A DNA stretch of 64,000 bases from an uncultured Bacilli bacterium (GTDB lineage: Bacteria; Bacillota_I; Bacilli_A; RF39; UBA660), in contig CANPYM010000004.1 of assembly GCA_947588685.1 (NCBI GenBank), positions 1 to 64,000 on the forward strand, given 5' to 3'. Each line of letters starts with the position of its first letter. Positions within the stretch are counted from its first letter, which is position 1. The translations under genes and the position numbers were made by a program. This document shows, piece after piece, positions 8,586 through 18,076 of the stretch. Below the pieces are notes generated by a model. The model ran no database searches and was not told the origin of the DNA. It saw only the letters and a program-made list of their open reading frames with translations.

Positions 8586-9561
8586 TATTTTGATTTTGAA
8601 CTAATTTACTAAAATCTACTCGTTTATCAAGAAAACCATTTTCAGCGACGATATCTTGCATATGATTAAATCCTTCTTCGTTAATTTTAGTAGTATCATA
8701 CCAAGAATCAATTTCCCGGTAACGACCGATGACAGTAGCGATATCATCTAAACTGGTATCTGGAAAATAATCAACTAACAATTTAGCTAATTCTTCATCC
8801 GAATGTGTTTTTGTATAATCAATTCCTTTTTGGATTGCTTGGGTAAACTTTTCAATTACTTGCGGATTATTTTCAATATAGCTTTTTAAAGCATTAAAAG
8901 TTGTATAAGGAACTTCCCCACCAATTTCTCCAACGGAACTTATAACGTATCCTTTACCTTCTTTTTCTAGCGCTAGAGCATTAGGTTCAAATAAAGTAAC
9001 CAAATCACCATTTCCTCCAATAAAGGCCCCTGATAAGCTAGCAAAATCAACACTCGTATCGACTATTGCATTAATACCTTTTTCTTTTAAGGTATAGTTT
9101 AGTGTCATAGCGGGCATACCGCCATTACGACCTCCTAAAATAGTTTTATTTTCTAAGTAATCAAGATTAAAGTTATCAATTTTTTCTCGAGCTACAAGAA
9201 AACTACCATCTCTTTTAGTTAAACCGGCAAAGTTAATAAGATAGTCTTTCGCGCCACGGTTATAGATATATAAGGTTTGTTCACTACCACAAAAACCAAT
9301 TTGAACATCACCTGACATAACAGCGGAAGCAACTTTATCGGCTCCACTAGTTAAAATAATTTCTACATCCAAACCAGCATCTTTGAAATATCCCTTCGCA
9401 TCAGCGACATACATTGGTGTATAAAATAGACTGTGCGTAACTTCAGCAACTTTCACTGAGGTAAGTTCTTCTTTTTGCTCATCTTTTTGACTATTTTTAA
9501 TGACAAGATAAAAAGTTACAATAAAGGCAATACAAATTAATGGAATAATAATTTTTCTCAT
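8578..9561 (-). CDS. ABC transporter substrate-binding protein, NMT1/THI5-like
   Basis: 327 aa. The N-terminal hydrophobic segment at residues 3-22 acts as a signal anchor. A cysteine is present at about 10 but lies in mid-helix and not in a convincing lipobox. The mature part follows the NMT1/SsuA pattern: HSLFYTPMYVADAKGYFKDAGLDVEI, then GFCGSEQTL. Members bind thiamine precursors, sulfonates or related small molecules. No TPP riboswitch sequence is seen in the leader, so the ligand is left open. First gene of its operon, with AAGGAGAAG upstream. Confidence 0.85.
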   Translation of the reverse strand: MRKIIIPLICIAFIVTFYLVIKNSQKDEQKEELTSVKVAEVTHSLFYTPMYVADAKGYFKDAGLDVEIILTSGADKVASAVMSGDVQIGFCGSEQTLYIYNRGAKDYLINFAGLTKRDGSFLVAREKIDNFNLDYLENKTILGGRNGGMPAMTLNYTLKEKGINAIVDTSVDFASLSGAFIGGNGDLVTLFEPNALALEKEGKGYVISSVGEIGGEVPYTTFNALKSYIENNPQVIEKFTQAIQKGIDYTKTHSDEELAKLLVDYFPDTSLDDIATVIGRYREIDSWYDTTKINEEGFNHMQDIVAENGFLDKRVDFSKLVQNQNND

Positions 9562-9822
9562 TTTCTTCTCCTTTCTTTAACTAGTATATTCATTACGCTT
9601 TATAATGTGTTATAATGTGAATGATAGGATTAGAGCTTTATAAACGTGTAAATAATTGACGATTACTTTCTAAAATTAAAAATAGGCACTATAACTTTGA
9701 CAATTATTTAAATACACAAAAGTAATATTTTGAAAAAATAGATATAATAATTGTCAAAAATAAATAATTGACAATAGGAAATGTTAATGAATTGTGTTAA
9801 GATGGTAGCGATGGAGGATTTT
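9562..9822. promoter_or_regulatory. Divergent intergenic region with repeated TTGWCAA sites
   Basis: 261 bp between two divergently transcribed ABC operons, with no gene seen. It carries four copies of an AATAATTGWCRA motif in both orientations: cores at 9656-9662 (one mismatch), 9697-9703, 9751-9757 and 9768-9774. A tandem direct repeat TATAATGTG is at 9601-9609 and 9611-9619. TATAAT at 9743-9748 is a possible -10 for the rightward operon. Operator function is inferred. Confidence 0.45.
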
Positions 9823-10728
9823 ATGAGCATTTTAAAATGTGAAAAAATATGTAAAAGTTTTGGTAAAAAAGAAGTACTTAAAGATGTAACTTTTGAAGTA
9901 AATGAAGGCGACATTTTAGGCTTTATTGGACCTAATGGCGCTGGTAAGACAACAACGATTAAACTTATCTTAGGTCTTCAAAAAATCACGGCTGGTGAGG
10001 TTACAATTAACGGATTTGATATAAAAAAAGATTTTGTTAAAGCTATTGAACGAGTGGGCGCTATTGTGGAAAACCCAGACTTGTATATGTATTTAACGGG
10101 TCGTGAGAATCTTAAAATGATTGCGCGTCTTTACCATGACATTGACGCTAAAAGAATTGAAGAAGTTATCGCTATTTCCGGATTAGGCAATCGCATTGAT
10201 GATAATGTAAGCAAATATTCTTTAGGAATGCGGCAACGTCTAGGTATTGCAGCTGCGCTACTTCATAGACCTAATTTATTAATTTTAGATGAACCAACGA
10301 ATGGACTTGATCCAGAGGGAATAAGGGAGTTACGTGACCTGCTTACAAAATTGGCCCGAGAAGAGAAGATGGGGATTTTAGTATCCAGCCATAATTTATC
10401 CGAATTAGAAAGCTTTTGTAATCAAATATGCATTATTAAAAATGGTATGATTATTGATAAAACATCTCTTATCGATTTAAAGAAGGAGGTATCTAATTCT
10501 AAATACATTTTAGAACTTGATCATATAGACGGTTTAAAAGATATCATCGATTATTCATATGACGAAATATCACCAACGCAAATTTCTATCAATATCGAAA
10601 GAGAAAAAATACCGGAATTGATAAAAACACTTATCGCTAATGATTACCTTCTTTACCAAATTGTTGAGGATAAGGCCAGCTTAGAAGATGCTTTCTTAAG
10701 AAAGACAGGAGGTAATATCATTGATTAA
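9823..10728 (+). CDS. ABC-2 type exporter ATPase
   Basis: 301 aa. Walker A GPNGAGKTT, signature YSLGMRQRLG, Walker B LLILDEPTNGLDP, and a C-terminal extension typical of DrrA/BcrA-like exporters. An in-frame ATG at 9781 exists, but GGAGG at 9813-9817 precedes the ATG at 9823. It pairs with the overlapping permease gene. Bacitracin/lantibiotic-type self-protection or drug export is possible but cannot be told from sequence. Confidence 0.9.
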   Translation: MSILKCEKICKSFGKKEVLKDVTFEVNEGDILGFIGPNGAGKTTTIKLILGLQKITAGEVTINGFDIKKDFVKAIERVGAIVENPDLYMYLTGRENLKMIARLYHDIDAKRIEEVIAISGLGNRIDDNVSKYSLGMRQRLGIAAALLHRPNLLILDEPTNGLDPEGIRELRDLLTKLAREEKMGILVSSHNLSELESFCNQICIIKNGMIIDKTSLIDLKKEVSNSKYILELDHIDGLKDIIDYSYDEISPTQISINIEREKIPELIKTLIANDYLLYQIVEDKASLEDAFLRKTGGNIID

Positions 10729-12100
10729 TTTACTAAAAAATGAGATTACAAAAGTTATCAAGAAAAAAAGTTTTTTAATTATGGTTATAGTAATGTTTGG
10801 ATATGCTCTTTTAACTAATATTATCTATTTAACTTTAAGTAATGTTGATGAAGTGGAATTTGCCCAAAATGTAGCGAGCACGATTGACGATGACAATCTT
10901 GATCCAGAAACTAAAGCTTATAATGAAGCTTTAAAAGAAACTTATGATTTGGCTCAAAAGTATGAAAAGTCATCTTGGCAATATAATTACGTTATAACTT
11001 ATGATTATGATAACTTAGAGACCATTCATCTTTATGAAGCCTCTCAATTGTTTGATTCTAAAATCTATAATGAGGCTAAAGAAAAGCATGAAAAGATTGT
11101 TTCGCTATTAAAAGAAGATGATTGGAAAAGTGTTGTTAAAATTGAAATGGACGAGTTAAAAGAAGCATTTGAAGAGGGCGATTATACCAAAGAAGAGTAT
11201 GATATTAAATTAGAATGTTTAAAGATGCGTTTAGATCAAAATATTTCTTATGCAAATAGTTATCAAAATGACAATCTGATTAATTATGAAGAAAGTAAAA
11301 TATCTTTATTGGGATATGCTAACGTTGATAAATTAGACGCCGGAGATAAAGAATTTTATCAGGAGCGAAGAGAGACTTATTTAACTAGTGAATATGCTTT
11401 AAAACATAATCTTAATATTACATCAGAAATTAGTCTTCAATCAGTTCTAATGAATTTCTTTGATGAGTTTATGCTTATGATTATCATTATGGTATTTATG
11501 ATAGCTGGATCAATCATGAGTAATGAGTATAATAATGGTACAATTAAACTTTTGCTTGTAAGACCATATAGTCGTATTAAAATATTACTTAGTAAATATA
11601 TAACAGTATTAATTTGTATCCTAATAGCTATCTTAATAATGGTTATTGCTGAACTCTTAATTGGTGGGGTGACATTGGGATTCTCTTCATTATCAAATCC
11701 AGCTTTATACTATAATGCTAAACTTGATACCCTTCAAACATATAATATTTTTGCTTATTTAGGATTAAATATTATTGGTCAATTACCTAATTTAATTATT
11801 TTAGCTACATTAGCATTTGCTATTAGTACCATTTTCTCTAATACAGCTTTAGCAATTATTATGGGTTTTGTTGGCCAGTTTGTTGGTAGTTTATTTAGTA
11901 CTTTTGCAACATCTGATATATGGTGGATTAAATATATTATTTCGCTTAATTGGAACTGGACACCATATTTATTTAAATCTACCCCTAGTATTGAAGGAAT
12001 GTCTTTTATCTTTTCGTTTGTTATTTGTCTAATTTTCCTTTTAGCGATGATTATACCAACATTCTTAATTTTTAAGCATAAAGATATTGTTAATGTTTAA
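10721..12100 (+). CDS. ABC-2 type transporter permease
   Basis: 459 aa. One membrane segment near residues 18-38, a long charged extracytoplasmic coiled region at about 45-230, then about five membrane segments to the C-terminus. This is the BcrB/NatB-like layout (SNEYNNGTIKLLLVRPYSR follows the second segment). It overlaps the ATPase gene by 8 nt, so the two form one transporter. Confidence 0.85.
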   Translation: MINLLKNEITKVIKKKSFLIMVIVMFGYALLTNIIYLTLSNVDEVEFAQNVASTIDDDNLDPETKAYNEALKETYDLAQKYEKSSWQYNYVITYDYDNLETIHLYEASQLFDSKIYNEAKEKHEKIVSLLKEDDWKSVVKIEMDELKEAFEEGDYTKEEYDIKLECLKMRLDQNISYANSYQNDNLINYEESKISLLGYANVDKLDAGDKEFYQERRETYLTSEYALKHNLNITSEISLQSVLMNFFDEFMLMIIIMVFMIAGSIMSNEYNNGTIKLLLVRPYSRIKILLSKYITVLICILIAILIMVIAELLIGGVTLGFSSLSNPALYYNAKLDTLQTYNIFAYLGLNIIGQLPNLIILATLAFAISTIFSNTALAIIMGFVGQFVGSLFSTFATSDIWWIKYIISLNWNWTPYLFKSTPSIEGMSFIFSFVICLIFLLAMIIPTFLIFKHKDIVNV

Positions 12101-12105
12101 ACGTG

Positions 12106-12128
12106 AAAGGTATGGCTCATACCTTTTT
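12106..12128 (+). terminator. Terminator of the ABC-2 operon
   Basis: AAAGGTATG / CATACCTTT stem, GCT loop, T5. Confidence 0.8.
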
Positions 12129-12130
12129 CG

Positions 12131-12159
12131 TTGCAACTTTATATAATTTTTTATATAAT
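12131..12159 (+). promoter_or_regulatory. Promoter of the anchored extracytoplasmic protein gene
   Basis: TTGCAA (12131-12136), 17-bp spacer, TATAAT (12154-12159). Because the promoter occupies the upstream TTG codon at 12131, translation should start further down, at 12176. Confidence 0.6.
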
Positions 12160-12175
12160 ATATTTAGTGGTGTTT

Positions 12176-13429
12176 ATGGTTAGTTATAAGAGGTATATTA
12201 AATTTGCTTTAGTTATTGTAGGTATTCTTTTAATTGTTTTTGGTTGTGTCCATTTCTTATCAAAAGGATACACTAATAATTATGTACTTAAAGATACATA
12301 TAATATTAAAGAGATATATACAAAAGATGAGCAGAATGAACATGATAATTATTATCTAGAGATTACCCCACCATCAGGAACGACTTATAATTATCAGTTT
12401 TATCATGAATTTGATAATAATAATCAAATTGTTGATGATGTCGTTTACTATGATGGTGAGTATCGTTGCTTACTACCTATTTTAAAAGATGGCGTTAAAG
12501 TTGATTTTGTCTGCTACAAGGATGGTGTTTATACTAATTATCAAGCATTAGTTGGTGTTGATGAGGATTTAGATAATTACATATCAAAGCTAGATAAAAA
12601 AGTATATGATTCTAAGATGTTTAAGGATGATGAGACAAACGCTAAAGAAGAAAATAAAATAACTTATTACCCTAAAAACATTCCTGATGGTTATATTATT
12701 GCTCTATCAACTTTAAAAGGAATTGTTATTGTCTCTGATGGTGAGACGAAAAGCGTTGACATCTTTGATGAAGATATCTATAAACGAGAGATAAGTGCCT
12801 TTAATGAAAACTACTATATAACTGCTGATTATAGTGATAATCAAAATTTCCGGGTTTTTTATGTTGTTGACTTAATAACTGGTAAAGAGAAAATTTTAAA
12901 AGCCCCTGATAATATCTCTTTTGATGCATATATCCAAGGCTTTGTTGGGAATAAGGCATATGTATACGATGTCAATAATGAAAAACAATATGAAATTGAT
13001 TTGGATAATGGCGAGATTAAAGCAATTGGTAGTGCTAGTAGAGGTATTAGCTATTATGATGGCAAATGGTCTTATATAACAGCCGTTAAGGCTAACAATA
13101 AGCTTTTATTCAAAACTTCTAAAGAAACATATACAAATTACGCATCTTTTGATAAAATAGGTAATAAGTTATCCGGTTTTTATTACTTCTATGAAAAAGA
13201 TGAAGATGTATACAATGTATATCGTAGTTTTGTTCAATGGAAAAAATTACGCCGGAAACTATTTACTGTTGATGATTATCGTGAACTAGCTTTTGAAGAA
13301 GATTATATCTTCTATAAAGATGGTGATACCATCAAAATGTATAGTGACTATACCGGTATTAAAACAGTTGTTAAGACAAGTGAATTATCTTTTAATGAGA
13401 ACACTTTGTTTGGCGTATATAAAAAATAA
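12176..13429 (+). CDS. Membrane-anchored extracytoplasmic protein, unknown function
   Basis: 417 aa. N-terminal basic patch and hydrophobic segment at about 8-30 ending FGC, which could be a weak lipobox or a plain anchor. The outside part is Asp/Tyr/Lys-rich with repeated short strands (YDGEYR, YDGKWSYI, VYDVNNEKQYEIDL), as in beta-propeller-like surface proteins; the propeller is an inference. The ATG at 12176 with GTGGTG upstream is chosen over TTG 12131. A separate promoter suggests it is monocistronic. Confidence 0.7.
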   Translation: MVSYKRYIKFALVIVGILLIVFGCVHFLSKGYTNNYVLKDTYNIKEIYTKDEQNEHDNYYLEITPPSGTTYNYQFYHEFDNNNQIVDDVVYYDGEYRCLLPILKDGVKVDFVCYKDGVYTNYQALVGVDEDLDNYISKLDKKVYDSKMFKDDETNAKEENKITYYPKNIPDGYIIALSTLKGIVIVSDGETKSVDIFDEDIYKREISAFNENYYITADYSDNQNFRVFYVVDLITGKEKILKAPDNISFDAYIQGFVGNKAYVYDVNNEKQYEIDLDNGEIKAIGSASRGISYYDGKWSYITAVKANNKLLFKTSKETYTNYASFDKIGNKLSGFYYFYEKDEDVYNVYRSFVQWKKLRRKLFTVDDYRELAFEEDYIFYKDGDTIKMYSDYTGIKTVVKTSELSFNENTLFGVYKK

Positions 13430-13505
13430 TTAAGGGTGATATAGTGAAAATAAAACGATGGTGCCTTTTATAGTTATTTTAAATAAATTATAGAAGGAGA
13501 GATTT

Positions 13506-14522
13506 ATGAAAACAATTATAACTGGCGATCGTCCAACAGGGCGTTTGCATTTAGGCCACTATTTTGGGTCTGTTAAAAGTCGTGTTGATTTACAATACGA
13601 TTATGATACATATATTTTAATAGCTGATGTTCAAGCTTTAACGGATAATTTTGAAGCACCCGAAAAGGTACGCAAGAATGTTCATGAACTTGCACTTGAT
13701 TATTTGGCAGCAGGGATTGATCCTAAACATAGCCATATCTATATTCAATCATTAATTCCCGAGGTAGCTGAACTAACAGTTTACTATTCGAATCTTGTTT
13801 CGGTAGCGCGTCTTTATCGTAATCCGACGACTAAAAATGAGGTTAGTCAAAAACAAGAATTATTCGGTGAGAAAGGTGAAAGTATTACCTATGGCTTTTT
13901 AGGATATCCTGTAAGCCAAGCTGCTGATATAACGGCCTTAGATGGTGATTTAGTACCTGTTGGTGAAGATCAGTTACCACATATTGAACAAACGAGAGAA
14001 ATTGTAAGAAAGTTTAATCATATTTATGGTGAGACTTTAAAGGAACCTAGTGCTTACTTAAGTATGACGCCACGAATCAAAGGGTTAGATGGCAATGAGA
14101 AAATGAGCAAGAGTTTAAATAATGCTATTTATCTTGCTGATACAGAAGAGGAAATCTTAAAAAAAGTTATGAGTGCAGTAACGGATCCTAACAAAATTAA
14201 AAAAGATGATCCGGCTAACCCCGATGTTTGTATGGTATATTACTACCATAAATTAATTAATAATAATGTTGATACAATTTGCGCAGAATGTAAGAAAGGC
14301 GCAAGGGGCTGCGTTGCTTGTAAGAAAGAGTTAGCTAAAGCTTTAACTGAGTATTTAAGACCAATGCAAGAGCGTCGTCATTACTATGAAGAACATCCTG
14401 AAGAAGTAGATACTATTTTAAAAGAGGGTACTAAAGCCGCTAAAAAAAGAGCTGAAGAAGTAATGATGCGTGTAAGAGAACATATGAAATTAGATTATTT
14501 TGAAAATAATCTTGATAAGTAG
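13506..14522 (+). CDS. trpS: Tryptophan-tRNA ligase
   Basis: 338 aa class I synthetase. The HIGH-type motif is in PTGRLHLGHYFGS at the N-terminus and KMSKS is around residue 200. A CAECKKGARGCVACKK cysteine cluster near residue 260 is known from some Firmicute TrpS. A strong site (AAGGAGAGA) precedes the ATG. No T-box sequence is present upstream; a short Trp-containing reading frame at 13444-13473 is noted separately. Confidence 0.95.
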   Translation: MKTIITGDRPTGRLHLGHYFGSVKSRVDLQYDYDTYILIADVQALTDNFEAPEKVRKNVHELALDYLAAGIDPKHSHIYIQSLIPEVAELTVYYSNLVSVARLYRNPTTKNEVSQKQELFGEKGESITYGFLGYPVSQAADITALDGDLVPVGEDQLPHIEQTREIVRKFNHIYGETLKEPSAYLSMTPRIKGLDGNEKMSKSLNNAIYLADTEEEILKKVMSAVTDPNKIKKDDPANPDVCMVYYYHKLINNNVDTICAECKKGARGCVACKKELAKALTEYLRPMQERRHYYEEHPEEVDTILKEGTKAAKKRAEEVMMRVREHMKLDYFENNLDK

Positions 14523-14539
14523 CGTAAAATATTATAAAA

Positions 14540-14574
14540 ACAATAGAATTCTGTTGACTTTTCTATTGTTTTTT
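14540..14574 (+). terminator. trpS terminator with the rplM -35 box in its loop
   Basis: ACAATAGAA / TTCTATTGT perfect 9-bp stem followed by T6. The 12-nt loop contains TTGACT, the -35 element of the next operon. Confidence 0.8.
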
Positions 14575-14582
14575 AGTACAAT
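14554..14582 (+). promoter_or_regulatory. Promoter of rplM-rpsI
   Basis: TTGACT (14554-14559), 17-bp spacer, TACAAT (14577-14582). It is embedded in the upstream terminator. Confidence 0.75.
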
Positions 14583-14588
14583 TCTAGT

Positions 14589-14660
14589 TGGTACATTTTA
14601 TTAATCCCACATTTAGTAAGTCCTGGGAAAACTTACTTTATGTAATGGAGAAAGGATATT
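14589..14660 (+). promoter_or_regulatory. Ribosomal protein L13 leader-like structured 5' UTR
   Basis: The 5' UTR folds as ACAT (14609-14612) with ATGT (14640-14643), enclosing AGTAAGT (14615-14621) with ACTTACT (14631-14637) around the loop CCTGGGAAA. Position and shape match the known Firmicute L13 leader, which mediates autoregulation of the rplM-rpsI operon. Assignment rests on position and hairpin and was not checked with a covariance model. Confidence 0.6.
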
Positions 14661-14661
14661 T

Positions 14662-15096
14662 ATGAAAAATTCATATATGCAAAAAAAAGAAGATGTAGTA
14701 CGTAATTGGTATGTTATCGACGCTACGGGTGTTAGCCTAGGTCGTTTAGCTGCTAAAGCATCTAACGTATTACAAGGAAAGCATAAACCTACATATACAC
14801 CACATGTTGATTGCGGTGATTGTGTAATCGTTATTAATGCTTCTAAAGTTAACCTAACAGGTAACAAATTAGATGACAAGATTTATTATAACCATAGTGG
14901 TTATACTGGTGGCTTAAGAGAAAGAACAGCTCGTGATATGGTTGAAAAATACCCAGTTGAAATGATTGAAAGAGCTGTTAAAGGTATGCTACCAAAAACA
15001 AGATTAGGACGTCAAATGTATAAAAAATTATTCGTATATGCTGGTGAGGAGCATCCACATATGGCTCAAAAACCAGAAGTTATGGAAGTTAAATAG
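14662..15096 (+). CDS. rplM: 50S ribosomal protein L13
   Basis: 144 aa, normal length. Family sequences [19 protein letters not shown] near the N-terminus and the [18 protein letters not shown] block are present. First gene of the rplM-rpsI pair, preceded by AATGGAGAAAGG. Confidence 0.97.
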   Translation: MKNSYMQKKEDVVRNWYVIDATGVSLGRLAAKASNVLQGKHKPTYTPHVDCGDCVIVINASKVNLTGNKLDDKIYYNHSGYTGGLRERTARDMVEKYPVEMIERAVKGMLPKTRLGRQMYKKLFVYAGEEHPHMAQKPEVMEVK

Positions 15097-15107
15097 GAGG
15101 GTTAGGT

Positions 15108-15518
15108 ATGGCAAAAGTATATTGCGGAACAGGTCGAAGAAAATCATCAGTTGCTCAAGTTAAAATGACGGCTGGTAAAGGAAAAATTACTGTTAATGGT
15201 CGTGATGTAAGAGATTTCTTACCATACGAAACTCAAGTTATGGATTTAATGCAACCATTAGTTGCAACGAATAACGAAAATACATTTGATATCGAAGTAA
15301 AAGTTACAGGTGGTGGCTCTACAGGAGCAACGGGTGCTATTCGTTTAGGTATTACGCGTGCACTTCTTGAATACGATGCTGCTAACGAAGGTAATGAAGA
15401 TAGTTACCGTGCCATTTTAAAAAGAGCTGGTTTTGTAACTCGTGACTCACGTGCTAAAGAACGTAAGAAACCAGGTTTAAAAGCTGCTCGTCGTGCACCA
15501 CAATTCTCAAAGAGATAA
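15108..15518 (+). CDS. rpsI: 30S ribosomal protein S9
   Basis: 136 aa. N-terminal [14 protein letters not shown] and the invariant basic C-terminus ending in FSKR, which reaches the ribosomal P site. 11 nt behind rplM with AGGAGGG as ribosome binding site. Confidence 0.97.
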   Translation: MAKVYCGTGRRKSSVAQVKMTAGKGKITVNGRDVRDFLPYETQVMDLMQPLVATNNENTFDIEVKVTGGGSTGATGAIRLGITRALLEYDAANEGNEDSYRAILKRAGFVTRDSRAKERKKPGLKAARRAPQFSKR

Positions 15519-15522
15519 GAAG

Positions 15523-15545
15523 AACCCATTTTTATGGGTTTTTTG
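15523..15545 (+). terminator. rplM-rpsI terminator
   Basis: AACCCAT / ATGGGTT stem with T4 loop and T6 tail. Confidence 0.85.
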
Positions 15546-15604
15546 TTGCTCTAAAATATATAAAAAAAGTAAATTATGATATAATCATACTAGGATGTGA
15601 TGAT

Positions 15605-16375
15605 ATGAAATTAGAAGAATTCGATGAGACTAGAGTTGCAACGATTGAACCATCAGAGGCTGAAAGTGTTGTTCCTAATATGCCTAAGATTGGTATTACA
15701 TGTTTTTCTAAAAAATTAATTGATCATTATGTCGAGATATTTAATGGTGAAAAAATTGCGGAGTTAGCTAATGCTAATGGGCGCATTCCTGTCTATAAAA
15801 TCCATTATCAGGGACACGAGTTTGCTTTATTTATGAGCCGCGTTGGCGCTCCTGCATGCGTCATTTCTTATGAAGAGATGATTGCTAAGGGCCTAGACAA
15901 ATTAATTATGTTTGGCACTTGTGGTGTATTGGATAAAAATATCGAGGACTTGGCTATTATTATTCCAACATCAGCTATTCGTGATGAAGGTACCAGTTAT
16001 CACTATATGAAAGCCAGTGATGAAGTAAGTGTTAATGATAAATATCGGGCGGATTTTATTCATATTTTAAATCATAATCAAGTTACCTATGTCGAGGGTA
16101 AGACGTGGACAACTGATGCTGCATATCGCGAGACGCGATCTAAAGTTCAAAGACGGAAACAAGAAGATTGTATTTGTGTCGATATGGAATGTTCTGCTAT
16201 GAGTGCTGTTAGTAAGTTCCGCGGTAAAGATTTGTTTCAATTTTTCTATGCTGCCGACAATTTAGATAGTGCTACTTGGGATAAACGTAGTTTAGAATGT
16301 GACGACCGTTTAGCCGAAAAAGAAAAAATAATCTATTTAGCTCTCGACTTAGCTATGAAAATAGCTCAAGAATAA
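15605..16375 (+). CDS. Nucleoside phosphorylase (uridine phosphorylase family)
   Basis: 256 aa PNP/UDP-fold protein. It carries the ribose/phosphate-site pattern FGTCGVL and the catalytic stretch VDMECSAMSAVSKF, where the Glu in MEC binds ribose. IPTSAIRDEGTSYHYM corresponds to the uridine phosphorylase loop. It would cleave nucleosides to base and ribose-1-phosphate in salvage. Substrate preference (uridine against purine) is inferred from the Udp-like motif. Own promoter region and no operon partner. Confidence 0.85.
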   Translation: MKLEEFDETRVATIEPSEAESVVPNMPKIGITCFSKKLIDHYVEIFNGEKIAELANANGRIPVYKIHYQGHEFALFMSRVGAPACVISYEEMIAKGLDKLIMFGTCGVLDKNIEDLAIIIPTSAIRDEGTSYHYMKASDEVSVNDKYRADFIHILNHNQVTYVEGKTWTTDAAYRETRSKVQRRKQEDCICVDMECSAMSAVSKFRGKDLFQFFYAADNLDSATWDKRSLECDDRLAEKEKIIYLALDLAMKIAQE

Positions 16376-16384
16376 TTTTATAGT

Positions 16385-16412
16385 TTGTATAAAATAAAAG
16401 TTATGTTATAAT
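16385..16412 (+). promoter_or_regulatory. Promoter of the 544-aa unknown gene
   Basis: TTGTAT (16385-16390), 16-bp spacer, TATAAT (16407-16412). Confidence 0.45.
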
Positions 16413-16441
16413 ATGATGGCTATATTGAAAAGAGGAAGATT

Positions 16442-18076
16442 ATGAAAATAAAAACTGTATCAGGAACGCCAGAGTCATTTAAGGATTTTTTTCCACCTGA
16501 AGAGTTGTTTCATCCCGATTCATTTTATGATAGTGAATGGACTTTAGGTGGTGGTTATGATTTAGATGAACCTGAAGTTGATATGTTAGTTATCAATGCT
16601 AAAGAGATAAATGGTAAGAATGCTTATCTAGAGTTTTTGGATAAACATTACTTTAAACCTTTACGTTCAGCGATTGTATCATCAATTCCCATTAAGAATT
16701 TTTATCCTAAAATTGCTCTTAATGTCGACTATGACAAAGGTGAAAGAAGAGTAGCTTTTTCCTATGGCCAATTTGTTCGTCAATTAATGCTTAGTTTGAT
16801 AAACATTAAGTATGCCCAGGAAGCTTTCGGAGAAGTAAAAGATGATTCGTATGAATATGTTATTAATGTAGCTAGAACTTTTTTGCGCGATGAACTTAAA
16901 CGATTAAATGATGTTAAAGAACATTTACAAGCGTCAAAATATTATCGTGACGCGAAAGAAAACTATGATTACTTCTTAAAAGAAACCCAAAAATATGTTT
17001 CTTTTCCAACTTTTCTTCAACTAAAAATTGACTCAACTAGTTCCTTAATTTTTTCTTTAAAATTTTGTGGCAATATTTTTAATAAGAGTCTTGATGAACA
17101 AGCCCTTGTAGATTGCTTTGATTATGATAAGCTTTGTCTTATGGCTTGCTACAGTGCTTTAGATGCCTGTGCCTTTACGGAAAAGACGACTAATCTTGTT
17201 GATGGTAGTGCGACATATGTAAGTAAATATCTATATGTTGTTGATTTATATAGGAAAATAGAACCTAATTATAATCCTTTTGCTATCGTTATTGATCATA
17301 AAACAGGAAAGAAAAAAGTTATTCACATTGAAGACATCAAAAAAGCTTATGATCAATTGATTAGTCGGCATCCTGACTATGGTGTTGTTATGACTGATAC
17401 CCATAAAATCATAATGATTTTAAAAGCTAATGGTTATACTGATGAAGAGATTGAAGCTTTTGATACAAGTAAAAAGAAAGATCAAGAAACCTTAGAAAAA
17501 TTATATGAAAAATTTGAGGCTGATCGTGAGTTAGCAGCCAACTGGGAGTTTATGCCTAAAGGTGAAGATGAAAAGGAAAGAGAACCTTCTTCTAAACCTC
17601 GTCATCATTTAGAAGGGGCATCAGCCGCTTCAACTGAAAGAGCACGTCGTTTAGCTATCGGTTGGGAATATTTAGCAGCATCAAACTATTTGTATCATTT
17701 ATCAGGTATTAATAAATTTGCTGGCTATCATGCTTATATCTATCCGACGAAAAAGGTTGTCTTTGAAGCGATGGAAAATGATAAGTCATCTTTTGTACCA
17801 TCAACGGCAACCTATATTATGACTTTGGATAATTTTATTGAATTATCAAAATTAAGTAAACCAGAAATTATTGCTTTAATGAAAGGTGATAGCATCGGTT
17901 CAACACCAATTAATGTTAGAAGACTTTATCATCGTGAGAATATGGAACGTTGGAAGCAAGATTTAGCGCGAGCTATCAGTGGTCAAGAATATACGCATGA
18001 AGTAAAAACGTATATTGATGCTTTACTTAGTGAAGAACAATTACGAAGAGGAGGTCGTCAGAATGTCCTTAGCTAG
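16442..18076 (+). CDS. Hypothetical protein, 544 aa
   Basis: Not recognised. A soluble acidic protein with an aromatic N-terminal segment (FFPPEELFHPDSFYDSEW), a helical middle and a charged linker at about 370-400 (GEDEKEREPSSKPRHH). The C-terminal domain contains FAGYHAYIYPTKKVVFEAM. No membrane segment or catalytic signature was found. It overlaps the next small gene by 14 nt, so the pair is translationally coupled and may act together. Confidence 0.7.
   Translation: MKIKTVSGTPESFKDFFPPEELFHPDSFYDSEWTLGGGYDLDEPEVDMLVINAKEINGKNAYLEFLDKHYFKPLRSAIVSSIPIKNFYPKIALNVDYDKGERRVAFSYGQFVRQLMLSLINIKYAQEAFGEVKDDSYEYVINVARTFLRDELKRLNDVKEHLQASKYYRDAKENYDYFLKETQKYVSFPTFLQLKIDSTSSLIFSLKFCGNIFNKSLDEQALVDCFDYDKLCLMACYSALDACAFTEKTTNLVDGSATYVSKYLYVVDLYRKIEPNYNPFAIVIDHKTGKKKVIHIEDIKKAYDQLISRHPDYGVVMTDTHKIIMILKANGYTDEEIEAFDTSKKKDQETLEKLYEKFEADRELAANWEFMPKGEDEKEREPSSKPRHHLEGASAASTERARRLAIGWEYLAASNYLYHLSGINKFAGYHAYIYPTKKVVFEAMENDKSSFVPSTATYIMTLDNFIELSKLSKPEIIALMKGDSIGSTPINVRRLYHRENMERWKQDLARAISGQEYTHEVKTYIDALLSEEQLRRGGRQNVLS

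Noticed and set aside
9562-9822. TPP riboswitch controlling the NMT1-type transporter
   Set aside because: No CTGAGA or matching TPP core sequence is present.
13430-13505. T-box upstream of trpS
   Set aside because: The TGGTGCC-like sequence is not the conserved TGGTACCGCG element, and the gap is too short for a T-box.
14613-14879. Minus-strand frame over rplM
   Set aside because: Antisense shadow of the ribosomal protein gene and its leader.
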